From positions 1-52,799 of the forward strand of contig CANGPW010000010.1 of assembly GCA_947456185.1 (NCBI GenBank): a DNA stretch of 52,799 bases, written 5' to 3'. Every line of letters begins with the position of its first letter. Within the stretch, counting starts at the first letter, position 1. Shown one piece after another: positions 43,113-50,755 of this stretch. Source of the DNA: Bacteroidota bacterium (GTDB lineage Bacteria > Bacteroidota > Bacteroidia > UKL13-3). The position numbers and the translations under genes were made by a program. The notes beneath the pieces are model-generated. The model ran no database searches. It had not been told where the DNA came from and saw nothing but the letters and a program-made list of their open reading frames with translations.

Positions 43113-43143
43113 CAAAGATAGTTTTAGTAATGTATTAGGCAAA
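43113..43143 (-). promoter_or_regulatory. Promoter of the sulP-carbonic anhydrase operon
   Basis: On the minus strand TTTG (43143-43140), 19 bp, TATCTTTG (43120-43113): both halves match exactly. The start site should be near 43109, about 13 nt before the ATG at 43096. Confidence 0.7.
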
Positions 43144-43272
43144 AAAATTAAATAATACTTTAAAGTAATTTTTGAAATTAGTATTTTTGAAATTAGAAAA
43201 ACTTAATATTGATGGAATTATTTCAAGTATCCCTTTCGATCGTTGATCTTGTCGAAAAGATGGTAACACTTT

Positions 43273-43288
43273 TCCGATAGCTATTGGA
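43273..43288. repeat. Degenerate CCGATAGCTAT palindrome before mbnP
   Basis: TCCGATAGCTATTGGA is a 16-bp palindrome with one mismatched pair, in the divergent region between sulP and mbnP. Just upstream (43246-43261) is ATCTT-GTCGAA-AAGAT, perhaps a decayed GTCA-stem-GAGC copy. Confidence 0.4.
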
Positions 43289-43343
43289 CTAGTTCTATTA
43301 TTAGTAACTTGTCTAAATGAAACCAATGAAACCAATTAAAACA

Positions 43344-44027
43344 ATGAAGAAACCAATAATTTTTATACTATTATTTATTTTGAAATGGAATGGAATAATT
43401 GCGCAAGTAAATGTTTGTTTCAATCCAATGTTTGATGGAAGTAAATTGGTTTTAAATAAACAGTATTTTATAGCAAATTCTACTGATAGTATTCAAATAG
43501 AAAAGTTTAAGTTTTATGTAACAAATATTGAGCTTTTTAATAATGACCAATTATTATTTAAAGAAAAAAATAGTTTTCATTTAATAGATGCCGCAGATAG
43601 TACAACATTCAATTTGATGATTAATTTAGAACCAAACATAAACTTTAACCAAATAAAATTTAATATTGGCATTGATAGCATTACTAATTATGCTGGCGCA
43701 ATGGGTGGCGATTTAGATCCTACAAAAGGAATGTATTGGACTTGGCAAAACGGTTATATCAATTTTAAAATAGAAGGAAAAAGCAATTTAAGTATAGCTA
43801 AAAGCAATAACTTTGTGTTCCATTTGGGTGGTTATCAAAATACATTTAGCACTTTACAAACCATTCAATTACCAGTTCAATATTTATCAGTTTTTAAAAT
43901 AAACATGGCCATTGATAAATGGATAAATGAAATAGATTTAACTAAACAAAACCATATTATGTCGCCAAGTAAAGAGTCTGTAATACTTTCCAATAAACTT
44001 TCTACCATTTTTAGTGTTTCAAAATAA
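43344..44027 (+). CDS. mbnP: MbnP-family copper-binding protein
   Basis: About 227 residues from ATG 43344 (MKKPIIFIL); two in-frame ATGs 18 and 27 bp upstream are possible but only lengthen the signal peptide. The signal ends near IIAQ, so it is periplasmic or outer-membrane. Family landmarks: FYVTNIELF, FHLIDAAD, GAMGGDLDPTKGMYWTWQNG (two tryptophans) and FHLGGY. In the methanotroph prototype, one tryptophan is oxidised to kynurenine by MbnH and then binds copper. The next gene, starting at the base after the stop codon, is that MbnH enzyme, so the pairing is strong. Which of the two Trp is modified is not visible here. Confidence 0.85.
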   Translation: MKKPIIFILLFILKWNGIIAQVNVCFNPMFDGSKLVLNKQYFIANSTDSIQIEKFKFYVTNIELFNNDQLLFKEKNSFHLIDAADSTTFNLMINLEPNINFNQIKFNIGIDSITNYAGAMGGDLDPTKGMYWTWQNGYINFKIEGKSNLSIAKSNNFVFHLGGYQNTFSTLQTIQLPVQYLSVFKINMAIDKWINEIDLTKQNHIMSPSKESVILSNKLSTIFSVSK

Positions 44028-45056
44028 ATGAAAATAAAAACGATAGTTATTAGTTTTATTATTATCCTATTATTTGCATTTGCAAGTGTCGATAAATCAT
44101 TGTTTTCCATACCCAAAAACTGGCCAAAACCTGTTTATAATTTTAAGAAGAATCAATTAACAGATTCAAAAATACTTTTGGGAAGGGTTTTGTTTTACGA
44201 TCCAATTCTTTCGCGGAATAATACCATTTCGTGCGCAAATTGTCATTCGCAATATACTGCATTTACACATTTAGACCATGCTTTGAGTCACGGAATAGAT
44301 GATAGAATTGGAACTAGGAATTCGCTCGCATTAATGAATTTAGCGTGGCATCAATCATTTATGTGGGATGGTGCTATCAATCATTTAGACATGCAAGCTT
44401 TAGCGCCAATAAGTAATCATGATGAGATGGATGAAAACATAAAACATGTAACAGAAAAACTTCAAGCTTCTCAAATATATCCTTTATTATATTTTAATGC
44501 ATTTAGCGATAGTACAATTACCGGTGAAAATACATTGAAAGCCATTTCACAATTCATGTTAACATTGGTGAGTGCTAATTCCAAATACGACAAAGTAAAA
44601 CGAATGGAAGATTCGTTTACCAAGCAAGAGGAAAATGGTTATAGGTTATTTAAACAAAACTGTGCTTCATGCCATACAGAACCTTTATTTACAAATAGGG
44701 AGTTTGAAAATAATGGACTTCCAATTGATAGTTTATTGAATGATACTGGTAGGAAAAGAATTACTCAAAATAACCTAGATTATTTGAAGTTTAAAGTGCC
44801 AACATTGCGAAATATTGAGTTTTCAAATCCATATATGCACGATGGACGTTTTAAAAGAATTTATGAGGTAATTAATCATTATACCAATATTCAAAGCAGT
44901 AAAACATTGTCACCGAAATTACAAAAAAAAATTATCCTTACTTCCAATGAAAAGGTTGATTTAACGGCATTCTTACTTACCTTAACTGATAAAGAGTTTT
45001 TGTTTAATCCTAAATTTGGTTTCCCTAAGGAAGTTCTTTTAACCTCTAAAAAATAA
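44028..45056 (+). CDS. mbnH: Diheme MauG/MbnH-type enzyme
   Basis: 342 residues with a signal anchor (about 5-22) and two c-type heme sites, CANCH (C69-C72-H73) and CASCH (C212-C215-H216), in the order and spacing of the cytochrome c peroxidase/MauG family. LFYDPILSRNNTISCANCHS and FKVPTLRNIEFSNPYMHDGRF are typical. The directly adjacent MbnP makes MbnH, which forms kynurenine on MbnP, the better name than peroxidase. The ATG follows the mbnP TAA without a gap. It acts in the periplasm with an electron donor not encoded here. Confidence 0.85.
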   Translation: MKIKTIVISFIIILLFAFASVDKSLFSIPKNWPKPVYNFKKNQLTDSKILLGRVLFYDPILSRNNTISCANCHSQYTAFTHLDHALSHGIDDRIGTRNSLALMNLAWHQSFMWDGAINHLDMQALAPISNHDEMDENIKHVTEKLQASQIYPLLYFNAFSDSTITGENTLKAISQFMLTLVSANSKYDKVKRMEDSFTKQEENGYRLFKQNCASCHTEPLFTNREFENNGLPIDSLLNDTGRKRITQNNLDYLKFKVPTLRNIEFSNPYMHDGRFKRIYEVINHYTNIQSSKTLSPKLQKKIILTSNEKVDLTAFLLTLTDKEFLFNPKFGFPKEVLLTSKK

Positions 45057-45204
45057 ATTCAGATTATTTTCTTAATGACAAAAATGCTTTAACTAAGTTA
45101 TTAACAACATCAGTAATAAGCATGCTATCCATTTGGTCTTATAAATTTAATTGTCGTAATATAAGAAAACCTTGAATAATAGATTTAGTATGTTTTTTCA
45201 AAGT

Positions 45205-45238
45205 GTTTAATAATTTAAAAACATTTAAATTATTAAAC
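45205..45238 (-). terminator. 14-bp AT-rich hairpin at the hppD stop
   Basis: Perfect arms GTTTAATAATTTAA (45205-45218) and TTAAATTATTAAAC (45225-45238) with a 6-nt loop; the right arm touches the stop codon of hppD. It is probably a 3' hairpin, but the stem is almost GC-free and no T-tract follows, so termination is uncertain. Confidence 0.45.
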
Positions 45239-46389
45239 TAAAGCGTTCCTCTTCTCGCTTGTTCTGCTTCTATTGATTCAAACAAAGCCTTAAAGTTTCC
45301 TCTTCCAAAACTTTTAGCTCCTTTTCTTTGTATAATTTCAAAAAATAAAGTGGGTCTGTCTTCTACTGGTTTGGTAAATATTTGAAGTAAATAACCTTCT
45401 TCATCTCTATCCACCATTATGCCCCATTTTTTTAGTTCTTTTAAGTCCTCAGAAATTACTCCTACTCTATCGGCCACGGTATCGTAATAAGTTCCGGGAA
45501 CATATAAAAATTCGACACCACGTTTACTCATTTCCGAAATTGTAAAAACAATGTCATCAGTAGCTACAGCAATATGTTGGCAACCTGCACCATTATAAAA
45601 ATCTAAATATTCTTCTACTTGACTTTTCTTTTTACCTATTGCTGGTTCATTGATAGGAAATTTAATATAACCATTCCCGTTACTCATTACTTTGCTCATT
45701 AAAGCGGTAAATTCAGTAGAAATATCCTTGTCGTCAAAAGTAATTAAATTAGCAAAACCCATTGCGTTAGCATAAAATTCTGACCATTTATTCATATCGC
45801 CCATATGAACATTTCCAACCATGTGGTCAATAAATTTTAAGCCACATGATCCGGGTTCATAACCAGTTTCTAATACTTCATAACCTGGCAAAAACACACC
45901 ATTATAATCTTTGCGTTCAATAAAAACATGAACGGTATCACCATAAGTATGAATTCCACTCATGCGAACTTTACCATTTTTATCTTCAATGGTTTGAGGT
46001 TGCATATATGGTTTTGCTCCACGTTTGGTAGTTTGCTCAAAGGCATCATAAGAATCATTAACCCATAAAGCAATTACTTTTACACCATCGCCATGTATCC
46101 TTAAATGTGTTGCAATGTCACTGTCTACATCAAATGGAGTTGTAAGCACTAATTTAATTTTTCCTTGCTGAAGCACATAGGACGTTCTGTCTTTTAAACC
46201 AGTTTCTAGCCCTGCATATGCCAAGTCTTTAAAGCCAAAAGCAGTTTTATAAAAATGGGCTGCTTGTTTTGCATTACCAACATATAATTCTACATAATCA
46301 GTTCCGTTTATTGGTAAAAAATCTTGTGCTTTATCAAATATTTTATCAGTTGAATAATTAAAATTTTCAACTTTAGTAAGGTCAGTCAT
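45238..46389 (-). CDS. hppD: 4-hydroxyphenylpyruvate dioxygenase
   Basis: 383 residues, two vicinal-oxygen-chelate domains. The iron ligands H189 (FIDHMVGNV), H272 (GCQHIAVATDDI) and E351 (LFFEIIQRKG) are all present. The enzyme turns 4-hydroxyphenylpyruvate into homogentisate with O2 and Fe(II) in the cytosol, the second step of tyrosine breakdown. It is 48 bp after hmgA, which uses its product, so the two form an operon in which the later step is encoded first. The length is normal. Confidence 0.93.
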   Translation of the reverse strand: MTDLTKVENFNYSTDKIFDKAQDFLPINGTDYVELYVGNAKQAAHFYKTAFGFKDLAYAGLETGLKDRTSYVLQQGKIKLVLTTPFDVDSDIATHLRIHGDGVKVIALWVNDSYDAFEQTTKRGAKPYMQPQTIEDKNGKVRMSGIHTYGDTVHVFIERKDYNGVFLPGYEVLETGYEPGSCGLKFIDHMVGNVHMGDMNKWSEFYANAMGFANLITFDDKDISTEFTALMSKVMSNGNGYIKFPINEPAIGKKKSQVEEYLDFYNGAGCQHIAVATDDIVFTISEMSKRGVEFLYVPGTYYDTVADRVGVISEDLKELKKWGIMVDRDEEGYLLQIFTKPVEDRPTLFFEIIQRKGAKSFGRGNFKALFESIEAEQARRGTL

Positions 46390-46437
46390 AATTTTTGTTT
46401 TTATAAAATGTATTTATATTTTTAGTTGAAGCGTTGA

Positions 46438-47592
46438 CTATATCCAACTTTGGTAGTAATCTGCTACTTCCAATTCCATTGCTTCTTTTGTTATTTTTAC
46501 TGGATTAAAAGGATCAATCATTACTGCTAATTCATTAGTAGCAGTTTTGCCAATACTTCTTTCTACAGCTCCAGGATGCGGCCCATGAGGCAATCCGCCT
46601 GGATGTAAAGTAATTTGTCCTTTTTGAATATTATTTCTACTCATAAAATCGCCATCTACATAATATAATAACTCATCGCTATCTACATTGCTATGATGGT
46701 AAGGAGCAGGAATAGCCTGAGGGTGATAATCGTACAAACGAGGAACAAATGAACAAATTACAAAATTTTTTCCTTGAAAATTCTGATGAATTGGAGGAGG
46801 CATGTGAATACGACCAGTAATTGGTTCAAAATTAAAAATTGAAAACGCATAAGGATAACAACATCCATCCCAACCTATTAAATCAAACGGATGTGTTTCA
46901 TAAATATAAGGATAAATCAATCCTCTTTTTTTTATTTTTATCAAAAAATTTCCTTCTTCATCATGGGTTTCCATGTTTTGTGGAGTCTTAAAATCACGTT
47001 CACAAAAAGGAGAATTTTCCATATACTGACCATGTTTATTCCTGTATCTTTCAGGAGTTTCAATTGCCCCATGCGATTCCACAATGAGTAATCTGTTTGC
47101 TTTAGTAGTAAAATTAATTTGGTAAACGGTGCCTCTTGGAATAATTAAATAATCTCCATAAGCAAAATCAATATTGCCATACATGGTTTTCAAAACACCA
47201 TTGCCCTCATGAATAAAAATCAATTCATCGGCATCCGCATTTTTATAAAAATAGTTTAGTGTTCCTTCTATTGGCGCAGCAACTGCAATGCTCATGTCAT
47301 CATTAAAAAATAATGTTTTTCTGCTTTCTAAATAGTCAATTATGTGAGGTGCTTTATAGCTCATATAACTCCTATTTTGCAAATTATCTTCTATTGCAAC
47401 TTCAGGTCGAACAGAATATGGCATTCCTTTTTCTTTTACTCTTGTTGGTAAATTAACATGGTATACCAAAGATGAAACACCAGAAAAACCTTCAGTATCA
47501 ATAAGCTCTTCGTGGTATAATTCCCCATTGGGTTGACGAAATATAATATGTCGTTTTTCGGGAATTAATCCTACTTGTTTATATAAAGGCAT
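46438..47592 (-). CDS. hmgA: Homogentisate 1,2-dioxygenase
   Basis: 384 residues of the HGDO cupin family. The C-terminal part has VPRLYDYHPQAIPAPYHHSN with the iron-binding His and Glu (HSNVDSDELLYY) and HPGGLPHGPHPG; FLIKIKKRG and PPPIHQNF are also typical. It opens the ring of homogentisate to maleylacetoacetate. It is about 50-60 residues shorter than the human enzyme, as in other Bacteroidota. First gene of the hmgA-hppD operon; a fumarylacetoacetase gene is not in this window. Confidence 0.92.
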   Translation of the reverse strand: MPLYKQVGLIPEKRHIIFRQPNGELYHEELIDTEGFSGVSSLVYHVNLPTRVKEKGMPYSVRPEVAIEDNLQNRSYMSYKAPHIIDYLESRKTLFFNDDMSIAVAAPIEGTLNYFYKNADADELIFIHEGNGVLKTMYGNIDFAYGDYLIIPRGTVYQINFTTKANRLLIVESHGAIETPERYRNKHGQYMENSPFCERDFKTPQNMETHDEEGNFLIKIKKRGLIYPYIYETHPFDLIGWDGCCYPYAFSIFNFEPITGRIHMPPPIHQNFQGKNFVICSFVPRLYDYHPQAIPAPYHHSNVDSDELLYYVDGDFMSRNNIQKGQITLHPGGLPHGPHPGAVERSIGKTATNELAVMIDPFNPVKITKEAMELEVADYYQSWI

Positions 47593-47728
47593 GAGTATAA
47601 TATTACGGTTGTAAAATTATTTTTTAACACACTCTTTATAAACCACCACAGTCAATAAGGAAAATGACTTTTATTGGCAAATAACCAAGCTGCATAAAGC
47701 TAAATCATAAAGAAATACTAACAAGCTT

Positions 47729-48271
47729 TTATTGTATTTTGAAATAATCCTCTTCCAAAATAGCATATTCAAAATTATCGAACCATTGGTCCCTAATTGG
47801 TAGTATTTTTCTACCATGCCCTTCTTTTAAAAATCCTGATTTTTCTAAAACTTTTGCTGAAGCAATATTCTCGGTGGCGCAACCAGCAGTTATTCTGTCT
47901 AATTTTAACTGATTAAAACAAAAATCTAAAACCACTTTCACTGCCTCTGTTGCAAATCCATTATTCCAATATTTAGGAAATATTTTATAGCTTATTTCAG
48001 CATTGGAATATTTAGGCTTTCCTATATTGATTAAAATTAAACCCAAAAATTCTTGCATTAAATTTTCAATTACGAAAATGTATTTTTTACAAGGAATTTC
48101 CGATTGTAATGTTAACCATGCTAACACCAAATCTTCCGTTTCTATCATAGAACTTGGAATCCCCGATGTATTGAATTCATCAATTTCAAATAAACTAAGT
48201 AATTCATGAATAATTTTGATATCCGAAAAGATTACTGGTCTTAAACAAATACGTTCTGTTTTTAATATCAC
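47729..48271 (-). CDS. GNAT acetyltransferase, RimJ/RimL type
   Basis: 180 residues. MILKTERICLRPVIFSDIK is the typical first strand; SYKIFPKYWNNGFATEAVKVVLDF is the acetyl-CoA loop (R/Q-x-x-G-x-A replaced by NNGFA), and LDRITAGCATENIASAKVLEKSGFLKEG is the Ala/Asn-rich signature. RimJ/RimL-type enzymes acetylate N-termini of ribosomal proteins or small molecules; the target is not known. It lies 21 bp after pyrC on the same strand and may be cotranscribed. Confidence 0.85.
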   Translation of the reverse strand: MILKTERICLRPVIFSDIKIIHELLSLFEIDEFNTSGIPSSMIETEDLVLAWLTLQSEIPCKKYIFVIENLMQEFLGLILINIGKPKYSNAEISYKIFPKYWNNGFATEAVKVVLDFCFNQLKLDRITAGCATENIASAKVLEKSGFLKEGHGRKILPIRDQWFDNFEYAILEEDYFKIQ

Positions 48272-48292
48272 TATTGGAATTAATAAAATAAA

Positions 48293-49630
48293 CTACCTTA
48301 TAAAACGAAGCCTCTCCCCTTTTTTGCTTTCATTAAAAACTCCATTTTGATAAGTTAAATGACCACTTACAATGGTAGTATCAATACTTGTTTTAAAAGT
48401 ATATCCCTCAAAAGGACTCCAATTACATTTGTATAGAATATTTTCTTTGGTTACTTTTTCTGGCTTGTTCATATCCACTAAAACCAAATCGGCCCAAAAG
48501 CCTTCTCGAATAAATCCACGTCTGTCTATGTCAAACAAAATAGCTGGGTTATGACACATTTTTTGAACTACATTTTCTAAAGTTATTTTACCTTGTAAAT
48601 GGCTTTCAATCATGGCTTGTAATGTATGTTGAATTAATGGTCCACCACTCGGTGCATTGAGATAAGTTTGTTCCTTTTCAGCTATGGTATGTGGCGCATG
48701 ATCGGTAGCAATTACATCTATTCTATCATCATTTACCGCTTGCCAAATAGCATCTCTGTCTTCTTTAGTTTTAACCGCAGGATTCCATTTAATGTAGTTT
48801 CCTTTGGTTGCATAATCTTCATCGCTAAACCATAAATGATGTATACAAGCTTCACAAGTAATTTTCTTTTCAGTTAATGGAATATTATTTTCAAATAAAT
48901 CTAATTCCTCCTTGGTACTAATATGTAAAACATGTAAACGTGTATTGTATTTTTTTGCTAAAGCAACAGCAAAGCTAGATGATTGATAACAAGCTTCTCT
49001 GCTTCTAATTAAAGGATGTTGAATTGCAGTAAGATTTTCGCCAAATTCTGCTTTAATTTTAGCTGTATTTTCTTTAATTAAAGGATCGTATTCACAGTGC
49101 GTTGCAATCAAAGTTTTTACTTGGCTAAATATATTCTCTAATGCTACTGGATCATCTACTAGCATGTCGCCAGTGCTACTACCCATAAATATTTTCACTC
49201 CACAAACTGAACTCTCATCTAACTTCAATAATTCATTTAAATTGGTATTGGTGGTACCCATATAAAATGAATAATTAGCCAATGAAACTTCACTTGCTCG
49301 TGTGTATTTTTTTTCTAATAATTCAATGGTTGTAGCACTCGGAATGGTGTTTGGCATTTCCATATAACTGGTACAACCACCAGCCACAGCCGCTTTTGCT
49401 TCAGTATATAATTCACCTTTATGGGTTAAACCTGGTTCTCTAAAATGCACTTGATCGTCAATGATACCTGGCAATAAATATTTACCATAAGCGTCTATCA
49501 CTATATCTGCTTTGATGGCAATAGCATTGGTATCAATTTTTTCGATGAAGCCATTTTTAATCAATACATCAGCACCAAAAATTTTTCCTTCATTTACTAA
49601 TGTGGCGTTTTTAATAAGTATTGTTTGCAT
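48293..49630 (-). CDS. pyrC: Dihydroorotase / related amidohydrolase
   Basis: 445 residues of the amidohydrolase fold. The first metal motif reads GIIDDQVHFREPGLTHKGE with Gln60 where most dihydroorotases have the first His of HxH (H62 remains). The carboxylated lysine K146 (GVKIFMGSSTGD), ATHCEYD, HVLHIST and IATDHAPH are normal. Dihydroorotase closes carbamoyl aspartate in pyrimidine synthesis. The IDDQVHFREPG form is, to my memory, common in Bacteroidota, so the enzyme is probably active with an altered metal site; a related amidohydrolase such as allantoinase is the alternative. The RidA gene lies 13 bp upstream in the same direction. Confidence 0.82.
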   Translation of the reverse strand: MQTILIKNATLVNEGKIFGADVLIKNGFIEKIDTNAIAIKADIVIDAYGKYLLPGIIDDQVHFREPGLTHKGELYTEAKAAVAGGCTSYMEMPNTIPSATTIELLEKKYTRASEVSLANYSFYMGTTNTNLNELLKLDESSVCGVKIFMGSSTGDMLVDDPVALENIFSQVKTLIATHCEYDPLIKENTAKIKAEFGENLTAIQHPLIRSREACYQSSSFAVALAKKYNTRLHVLHISTKEELDLFENNIPLTEKKITCEACIHHLWFSDEDYATKGNYIKWNPAVKTKEDRDAIWQAVNDDRIDVIATDHAPHTIAEKEQTYLNAPSGGPLIQHTLQAMIESHLQGKITLENVVQKMCHNPAILFDIDRRGFIREGFWADLVLVDMNKPEKVTKENILYKCNWSPFEGYTFKTSIDTTIVSGHLTYQNGVFNESKKGERLRFIR

Positions 49631-49643
49631 AGTTTTTTATTGT

Positions 49644-50057
49644 TTAATCAATAGTCGCAATAACTTTTAACTCAATAGCGATAGGTGTTGGTAAGCAAAT
49701 TATTTGTATCGTTGTTCTGCAAGGTTGACTATCTTTAAAGTACTCAGCCCACAATTGATTATAGGTTTTAAAGTCGTCTTTCATGTTGGTCAAAAATACA
49801 GTTACATCTATAATTTTATCCCAACTGCTGCCAGCATCTTCCAAAATATATTTGATGTTTTGAAACACCGAATGACATTGCGTAGCAATATCGTAACTTA
49901 CAATTTCGCCTTGTTCATTTAACTCTACTCCAGGAATTTTTTTAGTTCCTTTTTCTCTTGGCCCAACTCCAGAAAGAAATAATAAATTACCTACACGTTT
50001 TGCATGAGGATATAAGCCTACAGGTTCTGGTGCTTTTGATGAATGTATATCTGCCAT
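49644..50057 (-). CDS. RidA-family deaminase (2-aminomuconate deaminase-like)
   Basis: 137 residues with YPHAKRVGNLLFLSGVGP, the RidA (YjgF) signature, and R114 in QPCRTTIQI, the conserved arginine that binds the enamine carboxylate. RidA proteins hydrolyse reactive enamines and imines. The opening and the GVELN segment resemble the 2-aminomuconate deaminase branch of the family, which acts in tryptophan breakdown, but no other gene of that route is here. It precedes pyrC by 13 bp. A 16-bp tandem repeat covers its upstream region. Confidence 0.8.
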   Translation of the reverse strand: MADIHSSKAPEPVGLYPHAKRVGNLLFLSGVGPREKGTKKIPGVELNEQGEIVSYDIATQCHSVFQNIKYILEDAGSSWDKIIDVTVFLTNMKDDFKTYNQLWAEYFKDSQPCRTTIQIICLPTPIAIELKVIATID

Positions 50058-50062
50058 TTTTG

Positions 50063-50126
50063 TTGATTTGTTGATTTGTAAATTTGTTGATTTGTAAATT
50101 TATTGATTTGTAAATTTATTGATTTG
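50063..50126. repeat. 16-bp tandem repeat in front of the RidA gene
   Basis: The unit TTGATTTGTAAATTTA is repeated about three times from 50071 (first copy ends in G, last is partial), preceded by a half unit at 50063. It covers the spacer where the RidA gene's promoter or leader should be, 5-70 bp upstream of the ATG at 50057. Confidence 0.8.
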
Positions 50127-50185
50127 TTGCTAATTGCACATTGCTCACATTCCGCATTTTTGGCACTTCGGAATTCGCACTTTTT

Positions 50186-50755
50186 CTACTTCCATTCCAA
50201 AGTTTCAATTAAACGAAGCATGTCTTTTTTCAAATATGCTAAAACTGGTGCAATAGAATCTTGATTGGTAACAGCGTTAAAGTAAAGCGAACCGCGTAAA
50301 AAATGTTTGGTACTGTCAGTTATATAAAACTGAGCATTGGTGGCGGTATTTCCGTCTAGCTCATAAAAAATCCCATATTTACCGGGTATTGAAATGTAAT
50401 TTTCAAAAATTTCATCCGCTTTCATGGTGTGTTTATAAACCATAGTTCTGCTGTCATTAAGCAATTTAAAAAGTGTATCTCTATTAGCAATTTGCTTGTA
50501 ACTTAAATGTAAAGTAGCATGAAAAGGTTTGTATTCTATATTGAACCAGCATGGTTCAGCATTTTGGTATTGGTCTAATTCCACAGTAGCATATTCAGGA
50601 ACATCCATACTGTAACTGCAAGGATTTTCAGAGCGGTAATATTTTTTTGAAGGCAAATCAATTCTTTCATAACCTCTTGGTTTAGGAATAATTGCTTCTT
50701 CATTGCATGCTGCAAAAAGTAAAATACTAAACATTATAAATACACTTTTATTCAT
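50186..50755 (-). CDS. gldD: Gliding motility lipoprotein GldD
   Basis: 189 residues with a lipoprotein signal (LLFAACNEE, lipidated C17). IPKPRGYERIDLPSKKYYR, CSYSMDVPEYATVE and CWFNIEYKPFHATLHLSYK match GldD of gliding Bacteroidota. GldD is essential for gliding and chitin use in Flavobacterium johnsoniae, acting with the T9SS machinery at the envelope. Its ATG overlaps the gldE stop (TAATG), so translation is likely coupled. Confidence 0.92.
   Translation of the reverse strand: MNKSVFIMFSILLFAACNEEAIIPKPRGYERIDLPSKKYYRSENPCSYSMDVPEYATVELDQYQNAEPCWFNIEYKPFHATLHLSYKQIANRDTLFKLLNDSRTMVYKHTMKADEIFENYISIPGKYGIFYELDGNTATNAQFYITDSTKHFLRGSLYFNAVTNQDSIAPVLAYLKKDMLRLIETLEWK

Noticed and set aside
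50063-50126. CRISPR array
   Set aside because: Units are only 16 bp, contiguous without spacers, and AT-rich; no cas genes are nearby.
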